A DNA stretch of 64,000 nt from Fusibacter sp. A1 (GTDB lineage Bacteria; Bacillota; Clostridia; Peptostreptococcales; Acidaminobacteraceae). The translations under genes and the position numbers were made by a program. Under the pieces are notes generated by a model that did not search any database, was not told the DNA's origin, and worked only from the letters and a program-made list of their open reading frames with translations. Of this stretch, positions 33,708 to 43,233 are shown in pieces. Every line of letters starts with the position of its first letter. Within the stretch, counting starts at the first letter, position 1. The stretch is from positions 62,001 to 126,000 of the forward strand of contig NZ_QQWI01000008.1 in assembly GCF_004125825.1 (NCBI RefSeq). Reading direction: 5' to 3'.

Positions 33708-35825
33708 TTACACCTTGTCGTTTAACTGTTCGCATAGGGTTCTGATGTTCTCATCTCGTACATTCAAGCAATACTCCAGCATACTTTGAATGCTTTCTCG
33801 CGGGTAGGACTTTAAAGTGCCGTAAAGGTGTAGCTGTGTCTTTTTCAAGTTTTTTAGGGTTAATGAGACATTGTGGCGCGCGATCTTTTCAAGCGTAGGC
33901 AATACCTCGATTTCCTTGAGACTGGCAAGCGTGTCGAGTAGCTCTCTATTAAGCCTTAGGGAGTCGTCAGAGACATAAAATACCTTGATCATCTCCGCTA
34001 AATGGGGAGCCATTTCGTTTATCGCACATGCTCGAATCAGGGCTAGCGCCTGCACTGCCTCTTCCATTTTTTTAGAGTCCAGCAACTCCTTAAGCGTGGT
34101 AATCGCATACCTGTCATGATGTCTTAAAAATAGGTCGATAACAGCGATCCGCACCTCAAGCTCATGACTCTCCAGCAGTTCCCTAAGCCTCGCACTAATG
34201 GCATGGTCCCATCCGACTTCGACCACTCGTAGAAGTATTGGAATTTGCTCATCGCTTACCTCGCCTATCTTATCAAGCGCTGCTATCGAAGCGCTATTGC
34301 CGAAGTTGACGACAAGATCAAAAACCTTCTGTCGTTCAATATCAGTTGTAGCCTCTAAAAAGCAGTCAAGAAGCCATGTCAGATTCTTCTTACCACTCAG
34401 TACAATCAGCTCGTTCAGCTCATCAAAACCTGCACCAAAGGTCTTACTTTTAAGTAAACCCTGATAATCAGCTTTGAGTTGACTCGTAAACGCGAGTTCG
34501 GAATAAGCGTTTAAGACAAACGCGATGGCAAGGCTTCTGTTCTGGTCTTCGCTTTGAATGTTATGCCGATGGAGTACATGGTGGATATGGAGAAGCAGGG
34601 CATATTCTGCCTCATGAAGAAAACCTTGCAGCATCCCTGCGATATCCGTTACAAAATCATAAAAAGCCTGCTGATCGAGTTCGCCATCTATAAGTTTCAA
34701 AATGGCACCGACAACACGCTTGTTCACATAGGATGAATCAAGCGCCTCGATGTAGCCCTCTGCATCAAACGACTCCTTATCAATTTCAATTTCGCGGCTG
34801 TCGCCGAGTCTTATGTCACTAAGGATCTCACCATATTCATCAGGTACATAGTCCTCATAAAGTTCTCTTTCAAAAAGCTTTTCTATCTGTTTATAATGGA
34901 TACTTGGTTCCTCCCCCGGCTTAGCTGCTCCTTTTCGCTTTTGCTTGTCCGTTTGCGAGAACGCGCTTATCAGTTTTATGAGTGCCGGTGAGATCTCCTT
35001 GTTCTGACGACTCGCATGCTCAAGAAAAGCCTGAGTCATTTCTATAGAAATTGCGTTGATAAACTCATCAAGCTCGAACTCTTCGCTAAAACCATTTAGT
35101 TTTTCAAAGGACGTCGAAAGGATGACTTCCTTAAGCTCGCTGGTAAACTCAGGGAACATTTTACTGATCGTTTCAAACACTTTCTTCTTATCTACCAGTT
35201 GACCGCCTTGCTTTGACCTATGATAGCACTCGTCCAAGATATGAGTGTAATTATTCGCTATCTGCTCTTGTGACAGCTGTCCCCTAATGAGCCGTTCCCA
35301 TAGGGATGTTTTATCAGCTCTTGCCATGTCAGCGCTTCCTGTCGAATCGTCATCATACGAGACAACACTAAGGTCCATTTCGCTGATGGATACATACTCA
35401 AGCGACTTGATCTGTTCTTCTACAAGCGGATATTCTTCAAGTACGGTTTTAGGTGATACTTCAAGTACAAGACGGTAAAACGACTGAAGTTCTTTTGCTT
35501 GCAGCCCTTTTTTTAATAGCAGGGTGTGAATGCCGCGCTGGCTGAGAAAAAGAGCGAACTCCTGAAGACCCGCCTGTTTTAAAGCAAGCTCCATATCGTT
35601 GATGATCAACCTGTTTTTAATTGCAGTAATGCTGATCACAGGAGACCTTGTAAAAAACTCATCCAATAAAACAAATAAGCGTTCACTGACGCTATCAATT
35701 GCGCTGTGTCCTTCAGGATACATGCCTGTATTTTTTTCGAGTATCATCAGACCTTGTATTAGGTTCATAAGCTCAGATAATTCAAACTTACTTTTATTAG
35801 CAAAGTCCTTATTCACATCAGTCAA
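33708..35825 (-). CDS. HEAT-like helical repeat protein with HD-GYP-partner module
   Basis: A 705-residue, mostly helical soluble protein. Residues ~15-115 (MILEKNTGMYPEGHSAIDSV ... LQSFYRLVLEV) share pattern with the N-terminus of the adjacent HD-GYP protein (P.GH..ID....L, a hydrophobic strand, then 'f.rGi..L....G....el..f'). The C-terminal third (~480-690) looks like HEAT-type repeats (AVQALALIRACAINEMAPHL, LPTLEKIA). No catalytic motif is seen; a scaffold or sensor working with the c-di-GMP enzyme is inferred. The start is TTG 35825 after GAGGTG. Confidence 0.65.
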   Translation of the reverse strand: MTDVNKDFANKSKFELSELMNLIQGLMILEKNTGMYPEGHSAIDSVSERLFVLLDEFFTRSPVISITAIKNRLIINDMELALKQAGLQEFALFLSQRGIHTLLLKKGLQAKELQSFYRLVLEVSPKTVLEEYPLVEEQIKSLEYVSISEMDLSVVSYDDDSTGSADMARADKTSLWERLIRGQLSQEQIANNYTHILDECYHRSKQGGQLVDKKKVFETISKMFPEFTSELKEVILSTSFEKLNGFSEEFELDEFINAISIEMTQAFLEHASRQNKEISPALIKLISAFSQTDKQKRKGAAKPGEEPSIHYKQIEKLFERELYEDYVPDEYGEILSDIRLGDSREIEIDKESFDAEGYIEALDSSYVNKRVVGAILKLIDGELDQQAFYDFVTDIAGMLQGFLHEAEYALLLHIHHVLHRHNIQSEDQNRSLAIAFVLNAYSELAFTSQLKADYQGLLKSKTFGAGFDELNELIVLSGKKNLTWLLDCFLEATTDIERQKVFDLVVNFGNSASIAALDKIGEVSDEQIPILLRVVEVGWDHAISARLRELLESHELEVRIAVIDLFLRHHDRYAITTLKELLDSKKMEEAVQALALIRACAINEMAPHLAEMIKVFYVSDDSLRLNRELLDTLASLKEIEVLPTLEKIARHNVSLTLKNLKKTQLHLYGTLKSYPRESIQSMLEYCLNVRDENIRTLCEQLNDKV

Positions 35826-36060
35826 ATCCGCTCACCTCGCCTTACACCAAACTATGTCTTATTGCATTTGACGTTATTCATAAATTACCCTAATCGAGCA
35901 CAAATAATCTAGTAACCGGTCAAGTATCTTTGAAGATCATCTTCACCAAATCGCTGCTTAACCATTTAAATGCCCAAATTTGTTGATTCACAGCTTTACT
36001 AGCCTTGAATTCTGTGTTACTATTTTCATTAAACTATATTTAAGACAGAAGGTGCATCTT

Positions 36061-37305
36061 ATGAGTCGTCATGAAATTTTAGAAGCCAAGCGTTGCCTGC
36101 AGTGTAAAAACGCGTTATGTATAAAGGGTTGTCCTGTTTCTACCGATATACCCGCGTTTATCAGCTATTTTAAAAACAACCGGATCCTAGAGGCCGGCAA
36201 GCTTTTATTCGAGAACAATCCCCTTTCAGTGGTTTGTTCACTGATCTGCCCTCACGAGCGCCAATGTGAAGGTTACTGCGTACTGAATAAAAAAGAGCAA
36301 CCAATCCATATCAGTTCAATTGAGAATTACATATCAGACTACTACCTGACGGTCATGGACTACCAGATCAAGGCGAAAAATTCAGAACAGGTCGCAATCA
36401 TCGGAGCAGGACCTGCCGGACTCACCATTGCCATGACCCTGGCGATCAAGGGCTATCAGATCACCATCTTTGAGGCAAACGACAAAATCGGCGGTGTTTT
36501 AAGATATGGCGTTCCTGAATTCAGGCTGCCAAAATCCATTCTAGACCGTATCCACGATAAGTTGATCGCACTTGGTGTTGTGATAAGACCAAATACGCTC
36601 ATCGGGCCCAACCTCACCCTCGACAATCTTTTTGAAGACGGATATGATGCAGTGTTCATCGGCACAGGCGTGTGGAAACCCAATAAGCTGAAAATCAAGG
36701 GCGAATCGCTAGGTAACGTCCACTATGGACTGGATTACCTTAAGAACCCCAATGTGTATGCCCTTGGAGACAATGTCTGTGTCATAGGCGCTGGTAATGC
36801 TGCGATGGATGTGGCACGTACAGCGCTTAGAAACGGCAGTCGAAACGTTAGCATTGTCTACCGCAAAGAGCTTGAGCAAATGCCTGCCAATGAGCAGGAT
36901 CGATTATACGCTCAGGCAGATGGAGTCAAGTTCGAGTTCAATAAGCTCCCTGTTGAATTGACGCGGGAAGGAATCAAGTACATCAAGACCTATTCCACAG
37001 AGGATAGCGATGGAGCCTTGATTTGGCATGAAGATCCTTCAAGCACCGGGATGATTGAAGCAAGCTCGATCATTATCGCAGTCAGCCAAGGACCACGAGA
37101 CAATATCGTTTCAAACACAAAAGACATCGGCACCAATAAATACGGACTGGTGATCACGGATGATGCAGGTCGTACCACTCGCGAAGGCGTATTTGCATCT
37201 GGTGATGTGGTGACTGGCGCTATGACCGTAGTCGAAGCTGTAAAATATTCAAAACTTACCTCAAATGCAATCGAGGAATATTTAACAAATAAAACTACAA
37301 GCTAG
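36061..37305 (+). CDS. GltD-like NAD(P)-dependent FAD oxidoreductase
   Basis: A 414-residue protein of the glutamate-synthase small-subunit family. An N-terminal cysteine-rich Fer4_20 part (CLQCKNALCIKGCPV, CSLICPHERQCEGYC) should bind two [4Fe-4S] clusters; AIIGAGPAGLTIAMTLA binds FAD and IGAGNAAMDVARTALRNGS binds NAD(P)H. No glutamate synthase large subunit is nearby, so it may feed electrons to another partner. ATG 36061 follows AGAAGGTG; the longer frame from 35980 has no such site. Confidence 0.88.
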   Translation: MSRHEILEAKRCLQCKNALCIKGCPVSTDIPAFISYFKNNRILEAGKLLFENNPLSVVCSLICPHERQCEGYCVLNKKEQPIHISSIENYISDYYLTVMDYQIKAKNSEQVAIIGAGPAGLTIAMTLAIKGYQITIFEANDKIGGVLRYGVPEFRLPKSILDRIHDKLIALGVVIRPNTLIGPNLTLDNLFEDGYDAVFIGTGVWKPNKLKIKGESLGNVHYGLDYLKNPNVYALGDNVCVIGAGNAAMDVARTALRNGSRNVSIVYRKELEQMPANEQDRLYAQADGVKFEFNKLPVELTREGIKYIKTYSTEDSDGALIWHEDPSSTGMIEASSIIIAVSQGPRDNIVSNTKDIGTNKYGLVITDDAGRTTREGVFASGDVVTGAMTVVEAVKYSKLTSNAIEEYLTNKTTS

Positions 37306-37328
37306 GCAATTTCTAGCTTGTAGTTTTT
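37292..37328 (+). terminator. Terminator of the GltD-like gene
   Basis: A perfect 14-bp stem (37292-37305 with 37313-37326) with a 7-nt loop and TTTT. The left arm contains the stop codon. Confidence 0.85.
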
Positions 37329-37350
37329 CATTAAATAACCTTATGTCATA

Positions 37351-37380
37351 AACAAAAAGGGTAGGCCTACGGCCTACCCT
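37351..37380 (-). terminator. Terminator of the aminotransferase gene
   Basis: AGGGTAGGCC (37358-37367) and GGCCTACCCT (37371-37380) form a perfect hairpin; on the minus strand TTTTTGTTT follows. Confidence 0.85.
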
Positions 37381-37398
37381 AAATAATTGATTTTATAC

Positions 37399-38715
37399 TT
37401 ATCTTTGTGCTTCAAACTGTCTTAACAATTCAACAAACAGATATGGAATCTTAGCCATATTCTCAGGTGTTTCAACAAAGGAGATTCTAAACTGCGTGCT
37501 TCCTGGATTCACTTCTCCAGCCTTAATGTCATAGAAGCCTTTCATAGGAGCCACAAGTAACGTAGTTTCTACACCATCAACCACTACAGAACCTTCTTGT
37601 GCACAGTAAAGTACGAAATCGATCGCATCAAAACCAGGTTTTACGATGTTTCTCACATCAAGAACCGTATAGATCGAAGCGTCAGGACTAGATACGATTA
37701 AGCCAGGCTCAAGCGATTTGAATCCATGATAAGCTTTAAGGATGTGTTCCTTATAGTATCCTCTGATCTCACTGCTCCAAGCAGCGATTTGCTCTTTTGT
37801 CTCATGAGCAAGGGCACCAAAGATATATTGGCCGATGACGTTAGCACAAAGGTTCGCAGTGTATTCTGCAACAGAACGGTTGTTGAACTCAGCGCTATCG
37901 GTAATCACAGCGCCGATTCTAAGACCGCAAGCGTTCCAAACCTTCGATGCTGTCTCGATACTGATTCTTCTGCCTTCGATTCCTGGTGCTTCGGCATCTG
38001 TAAGACCCCAAATACTCACAAGATCCTTACCTTCTTCATAGTAAAGCTCTCTATATGCCTCGTCGCTGATCATCCACATGTTGTATTTAACACAAAGCTT
38101 GGCAAGATCAACTAGAGTATTGTGGTCATATAGCTGACCAGTTGGGTTATCATAAGGAATAACAAGAAGTGCTCCTGGATTATTCGCTTTAATCGATTCT
38201 TCAATTTTACTAAGTTCAGGCAAATCAAAATTACCGTCTTCACTTAACTGACGTTTAACAGTGACTGTTTTTCGTCCTAATCTTTCAGCAAAAGAAATAT
38301 AGTTCGTGTAAGCGGGATCAATCATCATCAGTGGTTTTTCATCCGAACCTGCAGGTCCGCAAACTCCGATAAGTAAAAGCTCCATTCCGGCAGAGCCACC
38401 GTCAGTAACCTGAACGTGCAACTTGCTCGTATCAAAACCTTCGCATTTTAGAATGTTCTTAAATGCATCCTGGCATTCAAGTGTACCTGCAGTACCTGAA
38501 TATCTCACAACGCCATTTTCAAACGGACTACCCGGTGCGTTAAGTTCAAACATTCTTTTCATCATAGCCGGATTAGTCGGAAGTGATACGTTACCTATAC
38601 CTACGTTGATAACAGCTTCAGGCTTGACTTTACGCTCGTCATATTTCATTTGTGCTAATCTCACGTCCGATGGTTTTCTTGACTCAAAGTGAGATGAAAG
38701 AATTGGTTTACTCAT
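37399..38715 (-). CDS. PLP-dependent aminotransferase, class I/II
   Basis: A 438-residue fold-type I aminotransferase. VTDGGSAGMELLLIGVC, PYDNPTGQLYD, ISDEAYRELYY and ETASKVWNACGLRIGAV (PLP-binding Lys) are in the expected order, and FRISF carries the substrate-carboxylate Arg. Substrate is not clear. ATG 38715 follows GAGGAG; the frame from 38757 starts upstream of it. Confidence 0.9.
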   Translation of the reverse strand: MSKPILSSHFESRKPSDVRLAQMKYDERKVKPEAVINVGIGNVSLPTNPAMMKRMFELNAPGSPFENGVVRYSGTAGTLECQDAFKNILKCEGFDTSKLHVQVTDGGSAGMELLLIGVCGPAGSDEKPLMMIDPAYTNYISFAERLGRKTVTVKRQLSEDGNFDLPELSKIEESIKANNPGALLVIPYDNPTGQLYDHNTLVDLAKLCVKYNMWMISDEAYRELYYEEGKDLVSIWGLTDAEAPGIEGRRISIETASKVWNACGLRIGAVITDSAEFNNRSVAEYTANLCANVIGQYIFGALAHETKEQIAAWSSEIRGYYKEHILKAYHGFKSLEPGLIVSSPDASIYTVLDVRNIVKPGFDAIDFVLYCAQEGSVVVDGVETTLLVAPMKGFYDIKAGEVNPGSTQFRISFVETPENMAKIPYLFVELLRQFEAQR

Positions 38716-38876
38716 ACGAAATCTCCTCAGAAATAGTCTTAAATTGCTGTGCCCCATATGGCTGAGTGTCCTTTAGTAAAACGTTTTCAGACACCTAAGT
38801 CCATTCTAACATCACATTTTGGATTTTCAACCTTTTTGTTATATTTTGAACAAAAACAATATGTCATAATTAGCTG

Positions 38877-40619
38877 CTATTCCAGTCCCATTTTTATCCG
38901 GTTAAGGCGTTCGGGATTGATGAGTAGAAATGCCTCCACGCACTTTCGACAAAATTGTGTATCCACATTATCAATCAATATTTTTAAGGCCCTATCCACA
39001 CATAAGTTGTTCCTATAGGGTCTGTTCGATGTCATCGCGTCAAAGGAGTCGGCGACGGCGATGATCCTTGCCCCAAGCGGTATGTCCTCACCAGACAGCC
39101 CTTCGGGGTAGCCCTTACCATCAACTCTCTCATGATGATAATACATGATCGGTACAACCTCTCTAAACGTTTTCGACGCACCCAAAATGGATTTTCCGAT
39201 AATCGTATGATTTTTAATCAGGTTGAACTCTAGCTCGCTCAGTTTGCTCGGTTTTAAAAGCAGCTCGTCCCTGATACCAATTTTACCGATATCATGAAGT
39301 TTAGATGCCGCTTCAATAATCTTTATCTCGTTTTCATCAAGATTCATCTTTTCAGCAATGAGACATGCATATCGAGTCACACGCTCAGAATGGCCCTGGG
39401 TGTACTTGTCACGAGCTTCCAGAGCGCATATCAACGTATTGATCGTATCTAAGAGAAACTCGTTTTCAAGTGCGAGTTCACGGTATTTTTCAAGAAAGAG
39501 ATGTTCAATCTCCAAAAGAAGGTAATCCACCTTAAAAGGTTTTACAAAATACTTGCTTATACCTAACTTTTCGGCAAGCTTTTTATCGTATTCGGTAGAC
39601 ATCGAACTCACAACAAGGCAAGGTGTTTCTGAGATCGCAGGTGTTTGCCTGATTTTCTCTATCATCTCGTATCCGCTCATCTTATCCATCGTAAGGTCCG
39701 TCACGATGATATCTGGTTTGTACTTGCAGGCACTGTTATATCCCTCTACTCCATCTTTCGCTTCAATGACGGTATATCCGATTTTGACAAGCGCGTGCTG
39801 CAGTATTTTTCTGATCATCTCACTGTCATCCACAATGAGTATCTTTTCAATTCTCTTATCCTTGCCAAAATAACTGTTCACCTTGTTGAGCAGCTCCTCT
39901 TTGACAAATGGTTTGCAAATAAAGTCATCCGCACCGGCATTAAAGGTATCCCGCTGAATTGTCTCACTCGTATAACTGGTTCCAAGTATGATCGGCAGCG
40001 CGTAACCGTATTTGGTTTTTCTAATCGCGCTACAAAGCTCTACTCCGTTCATCTTAGGCATCTCAAAGTCAGTGATGATAAGGCTGGGCACATCTCGGTT
40101 AACCAGTGCAATGGCCTCTTCGCCGTTAAAGGCATGCTCGAGCTCGAATTCGGTGTTCATAAAGATGTTTTTCAGATGCTCATGGTGCAGCTCACTGTCG
40201 TCCACGACCAATACCCGCTTTTTCTTCTTTATCTCATTGAACTCATCATGCAATTTAATAAGGTTTTCCTTTCTGATCTCTATCGCCTCATTAAATCCGT
40301 CAGCCAGTTCCATTCTAGAAGTCGCACTCACATAAAAGACTTCACTGCTCCTATTATCAGACCTTTCCACCTCTTCAGTCAAAACAATCAAATCGGTTGA
40401 ATACCCGAAGTTTTCTTTTACAATTTGAACAAGTTCAGAATTTTCTATAGTAAACAGGGTCATATCCACCACAACAAAATCTGGTTTACTCAGGTCCAGT
40501 CCATGTACCTTCAAGTATTCCTTATCGAAGAATTGACTCGTGATGCTGGCTTTACTAAAATAGTCATGTAACATCATGGTTAGCATTTTTGATTCAACAT
40601 AACAAAATACATTCATCAT
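38877..40619 (-). CDS. Multi-receiver response regulator with HD-GYP output
   Basis: 580 residues. Residues 1-125 look like a degenerate receiver (VVVDMTLF at the phospho-Asp strand). Two full receivers follow: ~134-255 (VLVVDDSE ... ITDFEMPKMNG, ...CKPF) and ~260-375 (ILIVDDSE ... VTDLTMDKMSG, ...VKPF). The C-terminal HD-GYP has HSERVTRYACLIAE, LHDIGKIGI and HHERVDGKGYPEG. It should cleave c-di-GMP under control of two phosphorylation inputs. No histidine kinase is adjacent. Confidence 0.9.
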   Translation of the reverse strand: MMNVFCYVESKMLTMMLHDYFSKASITSQFFDKEYLKVHGLDLSKPDFVVVDMTLFTIENSELVQIVKENFGYSTDLIVLTEEVERSDNRSSEVFYVSATSRMELADGFNEAIEIRKENLIKLHDEFNEIKKKKRVLVVDDSELHHEHLKNIFMNTEFELEHAFNGEEAIALVNRDVPSLIITDFEMPKMNGVELCSAIRKTKYGYALPIILGTSYTSETIQRDTFNAGADDFICKPFVKEELLNKVNSYFGKDKRIEKILIVDDSEMIRKILQHALVKIGYTVIEAKDGVEGYNSACKYKPDIIVTDLTMDKMSGYEMIEKIRQTPAISETPCLVVSSMSTEYDKKLAEKLGISKYFVKPFKVDYLLLEIEHLFLEKYRELALENEFLLDTINTLICALEARDKYTQGHSERVTRYACLIAEKMNLDENEIKIIEAASKLHDIGKIGIRDELLLKPSKLSELEFNLIKNHTIIGKSILGASKTFREVVPIMYYHHERVDGKGYPEGLSGEDIPLGARIIAVADSFDAMTSNRPYRNNLCVDRALKILIDNVDTQFCRKCVEAFLLINPERLNRIKMGLE

Positions 40620-40809
40620 ATCACCTCGTCAAACAATAATGTGGTTGTTCTATCTATACCCCGATTTAAGGACCAGACTTTACGAGAATTAATTGAAACC
40701 TCACCACTTATGCATGATGACACAGCTATTGCCTAATATTACTCCAAATATCCATACCATATTTGAAGCAGCATCTTGAAAATTCAATGTTACTCCTTAT
40801 TTATTTAGC

Positions 40810-40839
40810 TTGCTAATCAACGATTGAAAAGGGTATACT
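40810..40839 (+). promoter_or_regulatory. Promoter of the DUF2892 gene
   Basis: TTGCTA (40810-40815), 18-bp spacer, TATACT (40834-40839), about 50 bp before the start codon. Confidence 0.5.
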
Positions 40840-40887
40840 GAACCTAGAATCATCAAGGTTTTGTACTAATAAAATTGGAGGTTATCA

Positions 40888-41133
40888 ATGTTTCTAGTAA
40901 ATGGAAAAGGATCTATCATTCGATTGATCGCAGGAATTTTTGTCTTAGGCAGCGTCATCCTGAGTGTTACAGTAAGCCAGTATTTCTTATATTTCACCGG
41001 CCTAGTAGGAACCATGCTCATTATCTCAGCGACAACGGGCTTCTGTCCGATGGAGCTTATACTTAAAGCTTTTAAGGTAGAAATGAGAACCGTGGTCAAA
41101 ACTTCGGACTCGATAAATAGCAAGTCTGCATAA
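40888..41133 (+). CDS. DUF2892 (YgaP-like transmembrane domain) protein
   Basis: An 81-residue protein with two membrane helices (~9-27 and ~30-48). RLIAGIFVLGSVILS and GLVGTMLIISATTGFCPME match the DUF2892 domain, which in E. coli YgaP is attached to a rhodanese. Here it stands alone. GGAGG precedes the ATG. Confidence 0.75.
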   Translation: MFLVNGKGSIIRLIAGIFVLGSVILSVTVSQYFLYFTGLVGTMLIISATTGFCPMELILKAFKVEMRTVVKTSDSINSKSA

Positions 41134-41146
41134 GATCAGAGTGATT

Positions 41147-41196
41147 CAAACCAATAAAAAAAATCGCCGAAACCGGCGATTTTTTTATTGGTTTGT
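41147..41196. terminator. Long bidirectional terminator
   Basis: A roughly 23-bp inverted repeat with one bulged base: CAAACCAATA, an A run and TCGCCG, then AAAC, then CGGCGA, a T run and TATTGGTTTG. It serves the convergent DUF2892 and LapA genes. Confidence 0.85.
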
Positions 41197-41565
41197 ACCT
41201 TCAACCTCTTTAATGAGTTCTTTCTTGCCGCTAGCTTTCTTCACCGAGTTCTTCAAATTGACTTGACATTCAATCAGCTCGGCATTCAAATCCTCAATCT
41301 GTTCTTTTAATTGTTGATTTTCATTGGTCATCTTCAATAACATCTTTTCAAACTCTTTTTTTGACTTTTTCGACTTCATTCTGCTGACCGTATCTAAAAA
41401 GTATACGATGATGGCGCCTAAGCTCGCTGAAATAAGAATCACAAGCGCCGCAGAAACATTGACTTTAGTAAAAATCAAATTAACAGGCACAGCGCCCGCA
41501 TTAAGAATCGCAAAGACCGCAATTCCTATTGAACATAATAAAATAATCACGATATTCTTTTGCAT
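41185..41565 (-). CDS. LapA (DUF1049) domain protein
   Basis: 126 residues: two membrane helices (~5-24 and ~38-58; AVPVNLIFTKVNVSAALVI is the LapA pattern) and a charged C-terminal coiled coil (~65-105). Members are thought to help lipopolysaccharide or cell-envelope assembly in Gram-negatives; the role here is unknown. AGGAGG precedes the ATG. Confidence 0.75.
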   Translation of the reverse strand: MQKNIVIILLCSIGIAVFAILNAGAVPVNLIFTKVNVSAALVILISASLGAIIVYFLDTVSRMKSKKSKKEFEKMLLKMTNENQQLKEQIEDLNAELIECQVNLKNSVKKASGKKELIKEVEGTNQ

Positions 41566-41650
41566 GTCGGCCTCCTGTAAAAGAATCCTACCTAATGAAG
41601 AAATGATAATTGCTATTGCTATGATTACCCAATTATCACAAAAAAAATCA

Positions 41651-42448
41651 CTAGACCCTATTCACTATCAAATTTCCGGACTCATAGCGTTTAAGTCCAC
41701 GGTAGAACGACACATATGCGACCATGATCCATAGCGTTACGGCCAGCAGCACCAAGAGCAATCGGGCTAAATTGAAGTTCATGATGATGCTTCTTGGCAG
41801 GTACACTAAAAAAGCGACTGGAACCAAAGTATACAAGACCCACTTCAGGGCTCCGCCAAATATGCCTTCGGGGTAGATGCTGAATGTGACCATGAACTCT
41901 GTCATCAGTCCTGCAAACGCCTCCATGTTTCCAGCATAAAAGCTAAGCGAATGGAACGTGATCATCACCGCTGTAAACAAAAGCGCTCCGGTCATGCTCA
42001 GCAGAAGAAAGAGTGCGATCTTAGGTACCGCGAATTGTTCAACAAGTGAGATCAGTATCAGTCCGTAAACAGCATCTCCCCATGATGAGAGGTTTGATTT
42101 TGAGCAGATCAAATTGATGATCGGATCCTTGGGCTGTAGCAGATAGGTGTCCAGCTCGCCAGTCATAATGATTTGAGTGATGAATCTTGTATTGCCGAAA
42201 AAGATATTCGAAAGGCCGAATGCAGTGGATGTCAGCGCCCAAATACGCATGACATCTTCAAATCCATATCCGCCGATGTTTTCCACCGTATTAAAGAGAA
42301 TCCACCAGAAAAAGATGAACGCTGAATTGTTAAGTACCATTCCCAGTGTTTGTATGATAAAGCTCATCCTATACTCCATCATCGCAGCTAGGTTGAACTT
42401 CATATAATGGCCCATCAGTCTTAGGGCGCCTTTAGCCTCCTTGAACAT
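41651..42448 (-). CDS. ABC-2 type transporter permease (subunit 2)
   Basis: About 265 residues and six membrane helices; GNTRFITQIIMTGELDTYLLQP is the motif of the ABC-2 family 6 (DUF990-like) permeases. It pairs with the second permease encoded directly upstream and the ATPase before that. Its start lies inside the end of that permease gene (42432). Substrate unknown; drug, lipid or peptide export is possible. Confidence 0.85.
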   Translation of the reverse strand: MFKEAKGALRLMGHYMKFNLAAMMEYRMSFIIQTLGMVLNNSAFIFFWWILFNTVENIGGYGFEDVMRIWALTSTAFGLSNIFFGNTRFITQIIMTGELDTYLLQPKDPIINLICSKSNLSSWGDAVYGLILISLVEQFAVPKIALFLLLSMTGALLFTAVMITFHSLSFYAGNMEAFAGLMTEFMVTFSIYPEGIFGGALKWVLYTLVPVAFLVYLPRSIIMNFNLARLLLVLLAVTLWIMVAYVSFYRGLKRYESGNLIVNRV

Positions 42449-43229
42449 TGAGTTGTCGAGCCCCCTTTCTGTAAAGCACATTAGCCAATAGATAGAACGT
42501 CACTACATAGCACAACTGAACGCTGACATTGCTGATAAAGAGCCCCATGTCAAAATGTACGGCTAATCTCGCCGGAACATAGGTGACATAGGCGAAAGGC
42601 ATATACACAGCGATCTTTTGCAGCCACTCCGGGAAAAGATCAATAGGAATCAGCATTCCTCCCATGGTAAACACAAGCTTCGAATAGATCCAAAAGAAGG
42701 CCTGGTTTTCCTCAAACCAAAATGCGGTAAGCGCGAGGGTCATGTAGATGAAAAAATTGAGCATGCAACCGAGCACAATTGAAACCAGCACAAATGGCAG
42801 GTACAGCAGATTCGCCCCATTTAACGGACCGACAAACACTAGTCCTACAAGGAGACCCACTAAGCCGTTTGTCATCAGCTTGATTCCTGTCTCACCTAAA
42901 AACAAAGAAAAATTGTATAGGATATAGTCATAAGGCTTGTTCAATAAGTAGGCGATGCTGCCGTCCTTCACATCCTTTGTGATCTGCATGTGCACGTTAG
43001 GCCTAGACAAAGTGACCAGTTCAGTGACCACCAGATACCACATGATGCTGTTGAGTGTAAAACCGCCTACCACATCGCCTTTACTAGCAAAAATGGCCTT
43101 CCAGAGCATCCAGTACACGAACATGATGAATACAAAAAACAGATTGTTGCTAAGATAGTCCCAAAAGTAGACCAGCTTGTTCGACAAGGTGATCTTCATC
43201 ACTTCAAAATACTTATCTATCTTCCTCAT
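42432..43229 (-). CDS. ABC-2 type transporter permease (subunit 1)
   Basis: About 265 residues with six membrane helices. QITKDVKDGSIAYLLNKPYDY corresponds to the tgeLd.yLlqP loop of the sister protein, so the two permeases are paralogues that probably form a heterodimer. ATG 43229 comes 4 bp after the ATPase stop. Confidence 0.85.
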   Translation of the reverse strand: MRKIDKYFEVMKITLSNKLVYFWDYLSNNLFFVFIMFVYWMLWKAIFASKGDVVGGFTLNSIMWYLVVTELVTLSRPNVHMQITKDVKDGSIAYLLNKPYDYILYNFSLFLGETGIKLMTNGLVGLLVGLVFVGPLNGANLLYLPFVLVSIVLGCMLNFFIYMTLALTAFWFEENQAFFWIYSKLVFTMGGMLIPIDLFPEWLQKIAVYMPFAYVTYVPARLAVHFDMGLFISNVSVQLCYVVTFYLLANVLYRKGARQLNVQGG

Positions 43230-43233
43230 CTCA

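Noticed and set aside
39645-40400. 251-codon open frame on the plus strand
   Set aside because: Antisense to the receiver/HD-GYP gene, whose protein has full motifs. No start signal or family match.
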